Notes: generated by a model not told the origin, from the letters alone. 64,000 nucleotides of DNA from Marinicauda pacifica (GCF_004793635.1 NZ_SRXV01000005.1:1-64000); one strand, 5' to 3'; positions 42,119 through 52,976 are shown, counted from the first letter of the stretch. Translations and numbers: made by a program.

Positions 42119-44971
42119 CTAGAAGCGCAGGTTGGCGCCCAGGAACAGGCGACGACCGAACGGGTCGTACGTCGCCGGGTAGGTGTTGGCCTGCTCAGAC
42201 GAGGTCGAGGTCAGAACCGGCGGCTCTTCGTCGAACACGTTCTGGATACCAACGCTGAGGCGTGCCGCTTCGGTCACGTCGTAACCGAAGGTGACGTCGA
42301 AGTAATCGGTCGCGTCGATCTGCAGTTCGCGATCGCTCACGAACGGACGGAAGGATTCTTCCAGATCAACCGAACCGATCCGGCGCCAACGCACGGACGT
42401 GGTCAGAGCACCCCAGTACCAGCTGCCCTGCACGACGTGCTTGTACTCAGGCGTCGGCTCGCCGCACTGCGCGCCGAATTTGCCTTCGCAAGCCACGAAG
42501 CCAGCGGACGGCGAGTTCTGGTAGCCGTTGCTCAGCGTGTAGGTCGCGTAGTAGTTCAGGCCGAACGAGCCAAGATCAGCAGGCAGGCCCATCTGATCGG
42601 CATCCCAGAGGTAATCGACGCGAAGGTCGACGCCTTCGGCTTCGAGAATCGCGAGGTTGGCCGAGGACAGTTCCGGGAAGAACGGGTTGGCGATCTCACC
42701 GGTGCTCGGGTTACGAGCGCCCGTGAAGAAGTCACACGAGGACGAGATGTCCTGAATGTAGCACTCGTCCAACAGGTTCTGCAGGCTCGGCGTCGCGATC
42801 GCGTCTTCGATCTCGATCTTGTAGTAGTCGAGCTGAACCGTTGCGCCATCGAGGAAGGTCGGCTGCCACACTGCACCGATGGTGAAGGTGTCGGCCACTT
42901 CTTCTTCAACGTTCGGGTTACCACCGAAGAGCGATTCGATCTGAGCGTTCGACTGGAACGGCGTGCCGACCGAGGCGGCGGGAACACCCGTCGCGACGCA
43001 GTTGGCAACGATCGTTTCAGCACCGAAGCTGCCGAGACCGCTCGAGCACGGGTCAGCCGCACCCGGGAAGCCGTTGGTCAGCGGCGCGAAGAGGTCGCCG
43101 ACGTTCGGCGCGCGAACCGCGCGGTTGTACTGCGTACGGAAACGCAGCGAGTCGACCGGTTCCCAGCCAGCGCCGACGGCGTAGGTCTGGACATCGCCAA
43201 CCGTGGAGTAGTCCGACGCACGGAATGCGGCGGTGATACCCAGGCTTTCAATGCCCGGACGGCCGGTGATGAGCGGGACGTCAACTTCCGCGAAGAACTC
43301 GGTCACGTCGAACGAGCCTTCGATCGGCAGGGACTGGTTGAAGCCACGAACGTCCGGACCCAGCACGGAGTCAGGACGGATCGAGGCAGAGCTCTCACGA
43401 TACTCGAGACCCAGCACGACCGCCGGAGCGACGTCGGCCATCGGAGACGCCATGTTCGACAGATTGCCGGAGACCGCGGCCACAGCCTGGGTCGCCTCGA
43501 TCACGTCGATCTGGGCACCGGTGCGCGACACGTATTCGGCAGCTTCCGGAGACACCGAGCCGGCGCCATTCCAGATGTCGAGAGCCGGGGCAGTACAGCC
43601 GCTGGCAATCGCCGTCGGGCCGCCGTCGCAGAGGATCGCTTCCTGGAAGGCAGACACCGAGATGTTGCCGGACAGGATCTGAGCGACCGACGAACGGGAG
43701 TAGTTGTAGAACGCGTCGTACGACCAGTCGTCGTTGATGTCGCCGCGAACGCCGAACACACCCTGGAAGGTATTGGTGTCACGCAGGTTGTTACGCGTGC
43801 CGATCTCTTCCATCCGGCGGGCAATGCGGATGTCCGCCGTGCCGTCGCCGTTGTTCGAGCTCGTGTCGTTGGTGAACAGGTTACGCAGCTCGGTGGAGAG
43901 CAGCGGGTTGTCGAGGTTCACAGTCAGACCGAGCGTACCCGTCGGGGTCGGGGCCAGCTGGGAGTCCACAACGTTGTTCGAGTAGATGCCGCGAACATAG
44001 AGCTCCATGTTGCTGTTCAGCTCGTACGTGCCGAACGTGGAGATCATGTGGCGCTCTTGCGGGAGCTGCAGGTAGTTGGTCGGGGCGTAGTTGTACACCT
44101 GACGCTCGGCGATCGCGCCGCCGGGCTGGGTCATCAGGAAGTACGGGTCGCCGCTGCCATCAACCGGGTTCGTGTCGAAGTAGTTGCCCGCGGCGGGACG
44201 GACCCAGGTCTGCGGGATGCTGGACGAACCACCCGGAATGTACGGATCGGTGCCCGGACCCGGGCTCCAGAATGCGGTCTCGGAGAATTCGCGCGACGCC
44301 TGGAACACGGCTTCACGGTGGGTGTAGCCGTAGGACACAACCGCGTTACCGCGGCCGCCGTCGAAGTTGCCGCCAAGCGTGACGCTGACGTCGGTGATCG
44401 CCGCATCGCCTTCGTTGGTGGAGAACTCATGCGAAGCGCTGACTTCAACGCCTTCGAAGTCGTCACGCATGATGAAGTTCACAACACCGGCGATGGCGTC
44501 AGAACCGTAAACGGCCGAGGCGCCGCCGGTCACGACGTCGACGCGCTCGACGAGCGCGGCCGGGATGTTGTTCAGGTCGACGACCTGAGCTGCGCCGGAA
44601 CCGACGAAGCGGGTGCCGTCCACGAGAACCAGGGTACGCGTGGTGCCCAGGCCGCGAAGGCTGACCGTCGCGGTGCCGTTACCCGGGTTGTTCGACGTGG
44701 CGTCGAAGGCCGGGATCAGCTGCGGCAGAGTGTTCAGAAGGTCTTCGGTGTTGACGACGTTGTTCAGCTCGAACAGCTCGGCGTCGACCGAGGTGATCGG
44801 GCTCGGCGCGACCGTGTCGGTGCGCTGAATGCGCGTACCGGTGACCTGGATGACGTCTTCCGCTGCAGCCGCCGGCGCGTCTTGCGCAACCGCGGTGGCA
44901 CCGGAAAGCGCCAGGCCCGACAACATGGTCGTGCAAAGCAGCTTGGTGGCAAAAGCCTTTTTCGTGCTCAT
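42119..44971 (-). CDS. TonB-dependent outer-membrane receptor
   Basis: A 950-residue protein. A signal peptide covers residues 1-29 (cleavage after AVA). A TonB-box-like segment (EDVIQVTGTRI, about 38-48) leads into the plug domain (RGLGTTRTLVLVDGTRFVG, GGASAVYGSDAIAGVVN). The rest is the 22-strand barrel, ending in FLGANLRF with a terminal Phe. It imports an unidentified ligand with TonB energy. GGGGAG lies 6-7 bases before ATG. It follows the three-gene sulfotransferase/2OG-oxygenase set on the same strand after 195 bases and has its own terminator. Confidence 0.95.
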   Translation of the reverse strand: MSTKKAFATKLLCTTMLSGLALSGATAVAQDAPAAAAEDVIQVTGTRIQRTDTVAPSPITSVDAELFELNNVVNTEDLLNTLPQLIPAFDATSNNPGNGTATVSLRGLGTTRTLVLVDGTRFVGSGAAQVVDLNNIPAALVERVDVVTGGASAVYGSDAIAGVVNFIMRDDFEGVEVSASHEFSTNEGDAAITDVSVTLGGNFDGGRGNAVVSYGYTHREAVFQASREFSETAFWSPGPGTDPYIPGGSSSIPQTWVRPAAGNYFDTNPVDGSGDPYFLMTQPGGAIAERQVYNYAPTNYLQLPQERHMISTFGTYELNSNMELYVRGIYSNNVVDSQLAPTPTGTLGLTVNLDNPLLSTELRNLFTNDTSSNNGDGTADIRIARRMEEIGTRNNLRDTNTFQGVFGVRGDINDDWSYDAFYNYSRSSVAQILSGNISVSAFQEAILCDGGPTAIASGCTAPALDIWNGAGSVSPEAAEYVSRTGAQIDVIEATQAVAAVSGNLSNMASPMADVAPAVVLGLEYRESSASIRPDSVLGPDVRGFNQSLPIEGSFDVTEFFAEVDVPLITGRPGIESLGITAAFRASDYSTVGDVQTYAVGAGWEPVDSLRFRTQYNRAVRAPNVGDLFAPLTNGFPGAADPCSSGLGSFGAETIVANCVATGVPAASVGTPFQSNAQIESLFGGNPNVEEEVADTFTIGAVWQPTFLDGATVQLDYYKIEIEDAIATPSLQNLLDECYIQDISSSCDFFTGARNPSTGEIANPFFPELSSANLAILEAEGVDLRVDYLWDADQMGLPADLGSFGLNYYATYTLSNGYQNSPSAGFVACEGKFGAQCGEPTPEYKHVVQGSWYWGALTTSVRWRRIGSVDLEESFRPFVSDRELQIDATDYFDVTFGYDVTEAARLSVGIQNVFDEEPPVLTSTSSEQANTYPATYDPFGRRLFLGANLRF

Positions 44972-45166
44972 AGTAACTCCCCAAAACAGGCAACAAGTCG
45001 TGACGCAGACGGGACCCCTTCCCGAAACGGCACGATAGCTCTGTGAAATACCCTCGCGGCATTCCGACAGGCTGACCGTATGTTCGCGCTCACTGCCCCG
45101 TCAATCACGCAAGGCGGCCATGCGGGGAAATGGATCAACTCGTGACAAATTCGTCACATAGCGCGC
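44972..45166 (-). promoter_or_regulatory. Upstream region of the TonB receptor gene with an inverted repeat
   Basis: The spacer contains GTGAC-AAATTC-GTCAC (45142-45157), an interrupted dyad that could be an operator, and a Caulobacter-like -10 GCTATCG about 60 bases before the receptor ATG. No -35 close to consensus was found. Function of the dyad is unknown. Confidence 0.35.
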
Positions 45167-46957
45167 TCAGGCTGGCACCAGATCGAAGGGAGCCGTGATG
45201 CGTTCGTCTGTCGCTTCAAAGGCTTCCACCCCGTGCCACATGTAGGACGGGAAGAATACGGCAAGTCCCGGTTCGGGCCGCACGTAATGCTCCGCCGGAA
45301 GGTCGAGGCCTGTGACCCCGGAGCCCCCCAGCCGGAGCCACCCCGATTTCTGCCCCGACATCACGGTGTCGGGCACATGCACGTAATAGCTGGCGCTGAT
45401 CCATCCCGCCGGGTGGAAATGATCGACATGCCCGCCCCCGGACCGCAGAATCACCGACCACGCGCCGGTGAGGCGAAGCCGCTCGGATTTCAGCTTCAGG
45501 AAGGGGTGTCCCGGGTCGTCGGGAAGCGCGGATACGTAAGCCTCGGCCGCTTTCTGAAGCGCGCCCGCAAGCGCCTGGATGACGGGATCGTCGACATCCC
45601 ACAACCGACCTTCGCTCTGCGTTCCGCCATAGAGAGTCTGATCGAGCGGATGCGTGCTGGACGTGTGCAGACGTCGAATCGAATCGGCCAGTGCCGCATT
45701 GAACGCCTCAAGCGACTCAAAGCCCTTCGGCGTCTCGATCGTCATCGCTCTGGTCAGCGTCTCGTAATCGTAGAGGTCGCGATAGCGAGAATCGCCGAGC
45801 GCCCGCCAGGTGAGTGTCTTGAGCGCCACATGACGTTGAAGCGAGGAATCGGGCACCTCGTCCTCAAGCAGCGTGGCCGCGTCTTCGAACCTGTGCGCGG
45901 AGAGCAGGAGTTCCGCGTACTCGTGGCGCGTGTCCACAGTCGCCTCGCTGCACGATAATGCGGCCTTGAAGTCCTCCTCGGCGAGGTCTGTCTGGCCCGC
46001 ATGGCGGCGCAATGTCGCGCGAACGCTCAACGCGCCTGCAGACTCCGGCGCCAACTCCACCGCTTGCTCGGCTGCCGCCAGTGCGGGCTCCAGGAGTCCG
46101 GCACGCAGGCACATGCGGGCCTTCAGCGTCAGGAGGCCCGCGTCAGGCTGCCGAGAGAGCACCTGGTCGAGCGCGTCCGTGAAGCGATCCCCCGCGCCCT
46201 GTTCCCACAGGAAATTGGCGGCATCCTCGTGAATATCGCCGCGCAACGGTGCGCGTTGCACCGCACCCATGAACGCGCCGTGCGCCTCGTCGGTCCGACC
46301 GGCACGGCGTAGCCCGTGGGCGAGCTGAAGATGGGCATCGGGCGAGCCCGGCTGTAATTGGATCGCCAGCCTGGCATCCGCGAGCGCCGCGTCGATTCGC
46401 CCGAGCTTGCGCAAGAGTGCACTCCGGTTGAGCAGCGTCGGTGCAGCGCGCGGATTCACAGCGAGCGCCGCGTTGAACTGTTCGAGGGCCAGATCGTCCC
46501 TGCCCGCCTTTGCGTACAGCCGCCCGAGTGCGCTGAGCGGCGCAGCCTGGCCGGGCATTCGGTCGCGGGCCGCCTCTAGAGCACGCGTCGCCTCGTCCAG
46601 GCGTTCGAGCGCAAGATAAGCCAGTCCGGCGCCGAGACTCGCCGGCCCGTGGTCCGGCGCCTTGAGGGAGGCCGACTCATAGGCGGCCAACGCGGATTCG
46701 GTTCGGCCGGCGCGCCAGAGCGCATTGCCCAGATTGGTCAGAATAATCCCAGGCTGCGCATGCAACACCGCGGCCTTGTGAAAGGCCGGCTCGGCCTCGT
46801 CGAGACGTCCGGCCTGACCCAGAGCCATGGCCTTGAGGTGCCAGGCTTCCGCATCCCGGTCATGATCGGACAGATGACGGTCGAGCAGACGGAGCGCACC
46901 GGCGATGTCCCCGGTTCGCAGAAGGGTCACAGCTTGGGTATGCACGCCAGCATTCAT
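45167..46957 (-). CDS. TPR protein with C-terminal 2OG-Fe(II) oxygenase domain
   Basis: A 596-residue protein. Residues about 1-390 are tetratricopeptide-like helical repeats (for example AEAWHLKAMALGQAGRLDEA). The C-terminal ~100 residues match the 'putative 2OG-Fe(II) oxygenase' family: HVDHFHPAGWISASYYVHVP (about 510-529) supplies the first metal histidine, FPSYMWHGVEAF the distal His575, and Arg586 probably binds 2-oxoglutarate. No signal peptide. Likely a cytoplasmic hydroxylase acting on a protein or peptide held by the repeats. Its ATG overlaps the sulfotransferase stop (ATGA). Confidence 0.85.
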   Translation of the reverse strand: MNAGVHTQAVTLLRTGDIAGALRLLDRHLSDHDRDAEAWHLKAMALGQAGRLDEAEPAFHKAAVLHAQPGIILTNLGNALWRAGRTESALAAYESASLKAPDHGPASLGAGLAYLALERLDEATRALEAARDRMPGQAAPLSALGRLYAKAGRDDLALEQFNAALAVNPRAAPTLLNRSALLRKLGRIDAALADARLAIQLQPGSPDAHLQLAHGLRRAGRTDEAHGAFMGAVQRAPLRGDIHEDAANFLWEQGAGDRFTDALDQVLSRQPDAGLLTLKARMCLRAGLLEPALAAAEQAVELAPESAGALSVRATLRRHAGQTDLAEEDFKAALSCSEATVDTRHEYAELLLSAHRFEDAATLLEDEVPDSSLQRHVALKTLTWRALGDSRYRDLYDYETLTRAMTIETPKGFESLEAFNAALADSIRRLHTSSTHPLDQTLYGGTQSEGRLWDVDDPVIQALAGALQKAAEAYVSALPDDPGHPFLKLKSERLRLTGAWSVILRSGGGHVDHFHPAGWISASYYVHVPDTVMSGQKSGWLRLGGSGVTGLDLPAEHYVRPEPGLAVFFPSYMWHGVEAFEATDERITAPFDLVPA

Positions 46958-49029
46958 GAGCCGAGCAGCCGCTTCCAGAATGGCCGGCGCGCGCTGTCAC
47001 CGGACGATCGAGCGCTGACCGGCTCAGTGCCTGCGCCCTCACCGGCCAGAGCACCGGTTTGCGCGACGATACCGTGAGCGCGCAGTCCGTCGCGCAGGGG
47101 CTCCAGCCTGTGTTCGTAAGCCGCGCTGCCGCGCTTGTGGCTCGCGGTCGGCCCCTTGCGCACCTGCGTCGCGCTGAAGGTCATCACGGTGCGGTCGACC
47201 GTATGATAGTCGACGCACTGCTGTTCGAAATCGAGCCCGCACCCGTCGAGCAACCGCCGCAGTTCCGGTTCGAAGGAATCGATCAGGTCTTCGTACTGCA
47301 CGAAATTCACCCGGCCCGGCAATGCCCGGTCCCAATGGCGCATGATCTGCGCGTACTGGCCGTAATAATGGGCAATATCCTCAAGATCGTTCGCGAAGGG
47401 CCACTGCGCCGTGAAATTGCGCCTGAAGATCGAGAACCCCGTCTCCACAGCGTTGCGCCGGATGTGAATGATCGGCGCTTCGGGGAAGAGCTGCGCGATC
47501 AGACCGACTGCGAGGAAGTTCGAGGGCTGCTTGTCCGTAACGAAGCGTGCGGGAGGAATATCGAAGCTGTCGTACTGACCGATATAGGTCTGGCGCCACG
47601 CTTCCAGACGCTCAGCCGGAAGCTTCCCGCCTTTCCAGCCTGTCTTGCGCATCCAGGCGAGCATTTCCTGGATGATGAACGGCATTGCGGGCAGCTCCCC
47701 GGCGGCGGAGACCTCGCTGTGAGCGGAGATGGCGGTTTCCAGCAAAGTGGTGCCCGATCGCGGCATGCCCACGATGAAGAGGGGCATGGTCTTGCGGTCG
47801 TACGCGGTGGCCGGTTCGACCGGTGCCGCGAAGGCCGACATCAGGCGCTGTGTACCGGAAGCCTGTGCTTGCGCATCATACCCCGGGCGGGTCTCGCTGA
47901 TCAGCGACTGTTTGGCCTCGTTGGCCCGCGACCAGGAATCGAAAGCGTCATCGGGCCGCTTTCTGGCGTGGTAGATGTCACCCAGCGCGAAGAGGCCGAT
48001 GGCTTGCTGATCGGCAGGCCGGCTGTCTTCCTCCAGCAGGGTTTCGAGGCGTTCGAGTTCTTCGTCACTGATTCGCCCGGAAGACACTTCGCAGAGCTGA
48101 CCGAACGCCTCCAGATGATCGGGATCGGCCTCCAGCGTTCGCCGGCAATAGGCCTCCGCGTCTTGCATGTCGCCGGTGAAGGTGAGCAAGCGCGCCATCC
48201 CGAAATTGGCGTCCGGGTTGTCCGGCTCGATTTCAAGTGCCTTTGAAAAGCACTCGCGCGCCTCGTCCACGGACCGGGCGCCAAGACGCAGCCGTCCGAG
48301 CGCGGCCCAGTGGCGCGCATTGTCCGGCTCCGCATCGAGCAGGGGCCGGAAGATTCGGCTCGCCTTGTTGTAGTAACCTTGCTGGCCCAGAGCGTAAGCC
48401 AGAGCGCCGGTCATATCCGGATCGTCCGGCATGAGTGTGAGGAGACGCTCGGCATAAGCCTGCATCCGGCGCCAGTCGCCATTGCGATGAGAGATGGCCA
48501 CGCGAATCTGCAGGGCCTCCGGCAGGTCGTCTGCCTGAGGTCCGATCTGGTCGAGTGCGGCGGACGCACCGGCGAAATCCTCCAGCACCAGGCGGGCGCC
48601 TGCGAGCCGGAGCGCAACACCGGCGTGATCGGGTTTGAGCTCGAGGCAATGGGCCAGCGCGTCTTCAGCCTCGTCAAACTGCTCCAGCCGCCCGGCCAGG
48701 TCGCCCCGGCGTCCCCATGTCTCGAACCGGTCCGGCCCCAGCGAGGTCGCCTCGCGGGCCGCCTCCATGGCCTCGTCGATCAGGCCGGAAGCCTCCTTCA
48801 CGACCGAAAGATGCATGGCGACGATCGCACTGTCAGGCGCAAGGCTTCTCGCCTGTTCCATGGGCGCCCGGGCAGCCTCGACCGCCCCGCGTTCAGCCCG
48901 GCAGACAGCCAGCAGGCTGAGCGCTTCGGCGGTTTCGGGGGCTCCCGCCAGCACTTTCTGGCAATAGGTTTCAGCCGTATCCAGATCGCCGGCCAGCCGC
49001 CGTTCGTGCGCTTTTTCCAGATCCGTCAT
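46954..49029 (-). CDS. TPR-containing sulfotransferase
   Basis: A 691-residue protein. Tetratricopeptide repeats fill about residues 5-370. The C-terminal sulfotransferase has the PAPS 5'-phosphosulfate loop [11 protein letters not shown] (421-431) and the 3'-phosphate segment [15 protein letters not shown] (519-533), and ends with [11 protein letters not shown] typical of bacterial TPR-sulfotransferases. It should transfer sulfate from PAPS to an unknown acceptor, possibly protein. Start chosen by AGGAGG 5 bases upstream; an earlier Met lacks a site. It begins one base after the 2OG-oxygenase stop region and overlaps the next gene by 4 bases. Confidence 0.9.
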   Translation of the reverse strand: MTDLEKAHERRLAGDLDTAETYCQKVLAGAPETAEALSLLAVCRAERGAVEAARAPMEQARSLAPDSAIVAMHLSVVKEASGLIDEAMEAAREATSLGPDRFETWGRRGDLAGRLEQFDEAEDALAHCLELKPDHAGVALRLAGARLVLEDFAGASAALDQIGPQADDLPEALQIRVAISHRNGDWRRMQAYAERLLTLMPDDPDMTGALAYALGQQGYYNKASRIFRPLLDAEPDNARHWAALGRLRLGARSVDEARECFSKALEIEPDNPDANFGMARLLTFTGDMQDAEAYCRRTLEADPDHLEAFGQLCEVSSGRISDEELERLETLLEEDSRPADQQAIGLFALGDIYHARKRPDDAFDSWSRANEAKQSLISETRPGYDAQAQASGTQRLMSAFAAPVEPATAYDRKTMPLFIVGMPRSGTTLLETAISAHSEVSAAGELPAMPFIIQEMLAWMRKTGWKGGKLPAERLEAWRQTYIGQYDSFDIPPARFVTDKQPSNFLAVGLIAQLFPEAPIIHIRRNAVETGFSIFRRNFTAQWPFANDLEDIAHYYGQYAQIMRHWDRALPGRVNFVQYEDLIDSFEPELRRLLDGCGLDFEQQCVDYHTVDRTVMTFSATQVRKGPTASHKRGSAAYEHRLEPLRDGLRAHGIVAQTGALAGEGAGTEPVSARSSGDSARRPFWKRLLGS

Positions 49030-49030
49030 C

Positions 49031-49804
49031 TCAGCCTCCTGCCGAGGCGGACGCCGGCGGATCATCACGCAGCCACCCGGTAATCTGGTAGCGTCCGGCC
49101 GCCGCGAACTGGGTCACCGTACCCACCGAATGCATGACCGTCCCGTCAAAGAGCGACAACATGTTGAACCGGGGCAGAAAGGCCCGGCTCACATTGAGCT
49201 CGTCATCGAAAAAGGCAAGCATTCCACCCCAGTCCGGCTCCCAGCTGCGGGTAAAGCCCAGCGTGTAGGCCGCCCGGCGCTCGCGGTCATGGCCTTCATC
49301 GGTATGACGGGTGAGAAAATTGCCACGGGCGTACAGCGTGGCTTGCGCATCGGCCTTGGTGATCACGCTGGCGCCGATCACCTCCCGCCCGAATTCGAGA
49401 AATTCCGGCGAATTGAGAAACTCGGTGATCTGGTGGACCGGATGGCCGGAATCCCACCCGCTCGTATAGGCCTGGATCATCGGATAGGCGTGATAGAGAT
49501 AGCCATAGTTCTGGCTCGCCCGGGTCAGCACACCCTGCATTCGCCGGGCCATCCCCTCGCGCCCGAGCCGCGCGATGTCGTCCTGGGTGAGCATGGCAAC
49601 CTGCTCGCGCCCGCCCGGCTCGAAAGACGGCTCTGGAAAGACCAGCCGCCAGCTCAGGGTTCGCATCAGGACTTCTTCGATCGCCGCCGCAGTCTCTTCA
49701 GCGAAAATCTCGGGAATGCGCACGAGCTTGTCGCGAGCGTAAGCCTCCGCAAACGGTGCCGGATCGAGGTCCGGATTGAGCCTCAGTTCGATGTCTCGCG
49801 CCAT
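49031..49804 (-). CDS. 2OG-Fe(II) oxygenase, prolyl-hydroxylase-like
   Basis: A 257-residue enzyme. The facial triad is His167-x-Asp169 (TRHTDEGHD) and His225 (GTVMHSVG), and Arg238 (GRYQITGWL) should bind 2-oxoglutarate. The double-stranded beta-helix fold is complete and there is no signal peptide. It hydroxylates an unknown substrate. It is the first gene of the coupled set with the TPR-sulfotransferase and the TPR-2OG oxygenase. Its start at 49804 was chosen by family length; the frame runs on into the tuf terminator region. Confidence 0.88.
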   Translation of the reverse strand: MARDIELRLNPDLDPAPFAEAYARDKLVRIPEIFAEETAAAIEEVLMRTLSWRLVFPEPSFEPGGREQVAMLTQDDIARLGREGMARRMQGVLTRASQNYGYLYHAYPMIQAYTSGWDSGHPVHQITEFLNSPEFLEFGREVIGASVITKADAQATLYARGNFLTRHTDEGHDRERRAAYTLGFTRSWEPDWGGMLAFFDDELNVSRAFLPRFNMLSLFDGTVMHSVGTVTQFAAAGRYQITGWLRDDPPASASAGG

Positions 49805-49865
49805 GCTAAAGTCGCCCCGCCAGTCTGGTGTCCGGCGCAGTCTATCCCGCTCATCGCAAAGAAAA

Positions 49866-49893
49866 AGGGCGGCTGCCATGTGACAGCCGCCCT
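49866..49893 (-). terminator. Rho-independent terminator after tuf (copy B)
   Basis: Same 10-bp stem and U-run as the copy at 24104-24131, 25,762 bases away. It separates tuf B from the downstream oxygenase gene, whose start is 62 bases further. Confidence 0.92.
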
Positions 49894-49927
49894 GGTTCGA
49901 TCGTGTCGCCTGGTGAGGCGGCGCGAT

Positions 49928-51103
<1,176 letters not shown>

Positions 51104-51172
51104 CTCGCTCAACCTTCATGATGGGATGGAACGTAAACGGCGCGAGGACCGCACCGCGAAACTGAGCGCGCG

Positions 51173-51200
51173 GGATAGCGCCCGCCGACGCGAAAGGCAA
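51173..51200 (-). promoter_or_regulatory. Promoter of tuf copy B
   Basis: Minus-strand TTGCCT (51195-51200) and CTATCC (51173-51178) with a 16-base spacer and G before the -10, matching Caulobacter-type sigma70 sites. Roughly 70 bases before the ATG. Confidence 0.6.
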
Positions 51201-51284
51201 GAGGGTGTGGCGGTAGGCTCATACGCCCGCCTCGGTCGCTATCTCGCTCCGCGTCGAAAAAGCCAAACGATGAACGCCGAATCC

Positions 51285-51313
51285 TTGACATAGACAGGGC
51301 ACCGCTCACTAAT
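51285..51313 (+). promoter_or_regulatory. Promoter of the 191-aa membrane protein gene
   Basis: Perfect -35 TTGACA (51285-51290), 17 bases, ACTAAT (51308-51313). It faces away from the tuf promoter, about 40 bases before the ATG at 51354. Confidence 0.6.
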
Positions 51314-51353
51314 TCACTTTGTGGCCCTAACCTGTTAACCGTGGAACCCGCGT

Positions 51354-51929
51354 ATGCTTGATCAGACTGCACTCGATGCAGAACGCCGCCGCCTGTTTGC
51401 CGCCAACCGCGCGGGCCTGCCCATGCCGGTGGCGGGCCTTGTGGTCTTCACGGCTTTGGCTATCGCCTCGGTCTTTGTCGATTACGCCAGCTGGATGCTG
51501 CTGTGCGCCTATGCGCTGGGGGCGATCTTCCCGATTGCGATGGCGCTGCAGGCGCCACTCAAGGCGCCCTTCTTCAAGACAAAATCTCCGCTGAACGGCG
51601 TGCTTTTGCCGGCGGTGATCGCGGCAAATCTCCACTGGCCGGTCACGGTGGCGCTGATGCTCGAAGCGCCAGCGCTCTTCCCGCTCGCGCTTGGTATGTC
51701 CACGATCGGAATCTGGGCTGTGGTCGGCTGGATGTATGCCAGCCCGGTTGGTCTGATGCATACGCTGATCCGGGTCGGCGGCGTGACGGCGCTCTTCCTT
51801 CTCCTGCCTGACACGGAAAACCAGGCGACGGCCATTTCCGCCTTCGTCGCTCTCGTCTACGCGATTTCGATTGCCGGCTTTGTCATCGAGCTGAACGCCC
51901 GCACCAAAACCGGAAGCGCGCCGGCCTGA
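51354..51929 (+). CDS. Integral membrane protein, 191 aa, function unknown
   Basis: Five or six hydrophobic helices, beginning after a charged N-terminus (MLDQTALDAERRRLFAANRA) with GLPMPVAGLVVFTALAIA. It resembles small bacterial membrane proteins grouped as DUF7010, but I cannot confirm this. The ribosome site is weak, while the promoter is good. It is oriented against its neighbours and stands between tuf B and tRNA-Gly. Confidence 0.8.
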   Translation: MLDQTALDAERRRLFAANRAGLPMPVAGLVVFTALAIASVFVDYASWMLLCAYALGAIFPIAMALQAPLKAPFFKTKSPLNGVLLPAVIAANLHWPVTVALMLEAPALFPLALGMSTIGIWAVVGWMYASPVGLMHTLIRVGGVTALFLLLPDTENQATAISAFVALVYAISIAGFVIELNARTKTGSAPA

Positions 51930-52146
51930 ATTTGACGGCGCGGCGCTGGCCACAGAATCCGCCGCGTGTCCGGTAGGGGCCGAACTCGCACGTGTTCGGA
52001 AAGGAGGCTGGGCCGTCATGGCCGTCTCCGCGTGGTAGCGCGCGCAGCCTAGGCCTGACATCGCAGAGCGTGGACAACGCGGCGCCGCGTGTCCGGGCCA
52101 AGGCATCCGCAGAATGTTTTTGGGACAAGCGCTTACCGCAAGAGGC

Positions 52147-52220
52147 TGGAGCGGGTGGCGGGAATCGAACCCGCGTATGCAGCTTGGAAGGCTGCCGTTC
52201 TACCATTGAACTACACCCGC
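52147..52220 (-). tRNA. tRNA-Gly (anticodon UCC)
   Basis: A 74-base tRNA with encoded CCA. Acceptor GCGGGTG pairs with CACCCGC. The anticodon arm is GCAGC-CTTCCAA-GCTGC, reading GGA/GGG. T loop GTTCGATTC. In the conserved order it precedes tuf. The stretch 51930-52146 before it has no supported gene. Confidence 0.98.
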
Positions 52221-52299
52221 GAAAGGCGCTCGTTTCTTATTGGCGATCTTTGCCGCGCGAAGCAAGCCTCACAGGTAGACCGGGTGCAGATCGAGGCCC

Positions 52300-52725
52300 C
52301 TACCCGCCGGCATCCGGATTCCATTCGTGGATGGAACTGATCAGGCAGGCCCGCGGCGCGGCCAGACCGGAGTAATCGGACGCGAACAGCGTTTCGTAGG
52401 GAATGAGGGAGTCCCCACGCGTCAGGCAGGACGAGAACGCATCGAACCGAATGGATTGCGCCCAGTCGAGATTGGGGCAGTAGCCGAATGTCTCGATGAG
52501 ATAATGTTCGTTGACGCCGGCCTCGACGACAATGGTTCGGTCGGTCGCCTGGCCGAAACCGTCGATCTGGCTGGTAAAGCAGATGCGGTCGGCACGCTCT
52601 CCCAGACGCGGGTCATCAGCGAAGCGGGCAACACCGTCGGGCTCGTCGGTCGCCGCGGTTTCGCACGCTGCCGCCGTGAGTCCCACTGCTGCGCCGGCAA
52701 GAAGAATCGAGAACTTGCGGATCAT
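52300..52725 (-). CDS. DUF6491-like lipoprotein, 141 aa
   Basis: A signal sequence MIRKFSILLAGAAVGLTAAAC suggests lipidation at Cys21 or cleavage near it. The mature part has the pattern ICFTSQIDGFGQATDRTIVV…YLIETFGYCPNLDWAQSI with two more cysteines, which recalls DUF6491 proteins of Caulobacterales and sphingomonads. Function unknown. It is inserted between tRNA-Tyr and tRNA-Gly on the same strand. Confidence 0.8.
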   Translation of the reverse strand: MIRKFSILLAGAAVGLTAAACETAATDEPDGVARFADDPRLGERADRICFTSQIDGFGQATDRTIVVEAGVNEHYLIETFGYCPNLDWAQSIRFDAFSSCLTRGDSLIPYETLFASDYSGLAAPRACLISSIHEWNPDAGG

Positions 52726-52976
52726 GAATTCGGCTCCTCGAACAGTTGGTCGAATCGGCTTCGCAACGAGCCTGATGCCGCCCGGGTTCCGGGAGATGCG
52801 AATTTTTTACGTTCGCTTTGAATGCTATCGGAGGGGTGAACAGGGAAAGACGTCCGGGCGGCCACACAGATGTGTTTGCACGAGGTCGGCGCCCCTGGGG
52901 GCGCCGCGCCGAGCGGAAGCGCGACCGGGCCGGCTCTTCGAACTGCGAGAAAGGCGGGCTGGTGCGTGACGGGAAA

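Noticed and set aside
41852..45046. A 1064-aa plus-strand open frame over the TonB receptor
   Set aside because: It runs antisense to a recognisable signal-peptide/plug/barrel receptor and has low-complexity, Arg/His/Val-rich composition typical of shadows.
52018..52038. Six-codon reading frame MAVSAW with AAAGGAGG ten bases upstream
   Set aside because: It looks like a possible leader peptide, but no amino-acid biosynthesis operon or attenuator follows; the spacing and the single Trp are likely chance.
52888..52905. Short GC palindrome GGCGCCCC-TG-GGGGCGCC downstream of tRNA-Tyr
   Set aside because: The stem leaves a two-base loop and no U-run follows, so it is not supported as a terminator.
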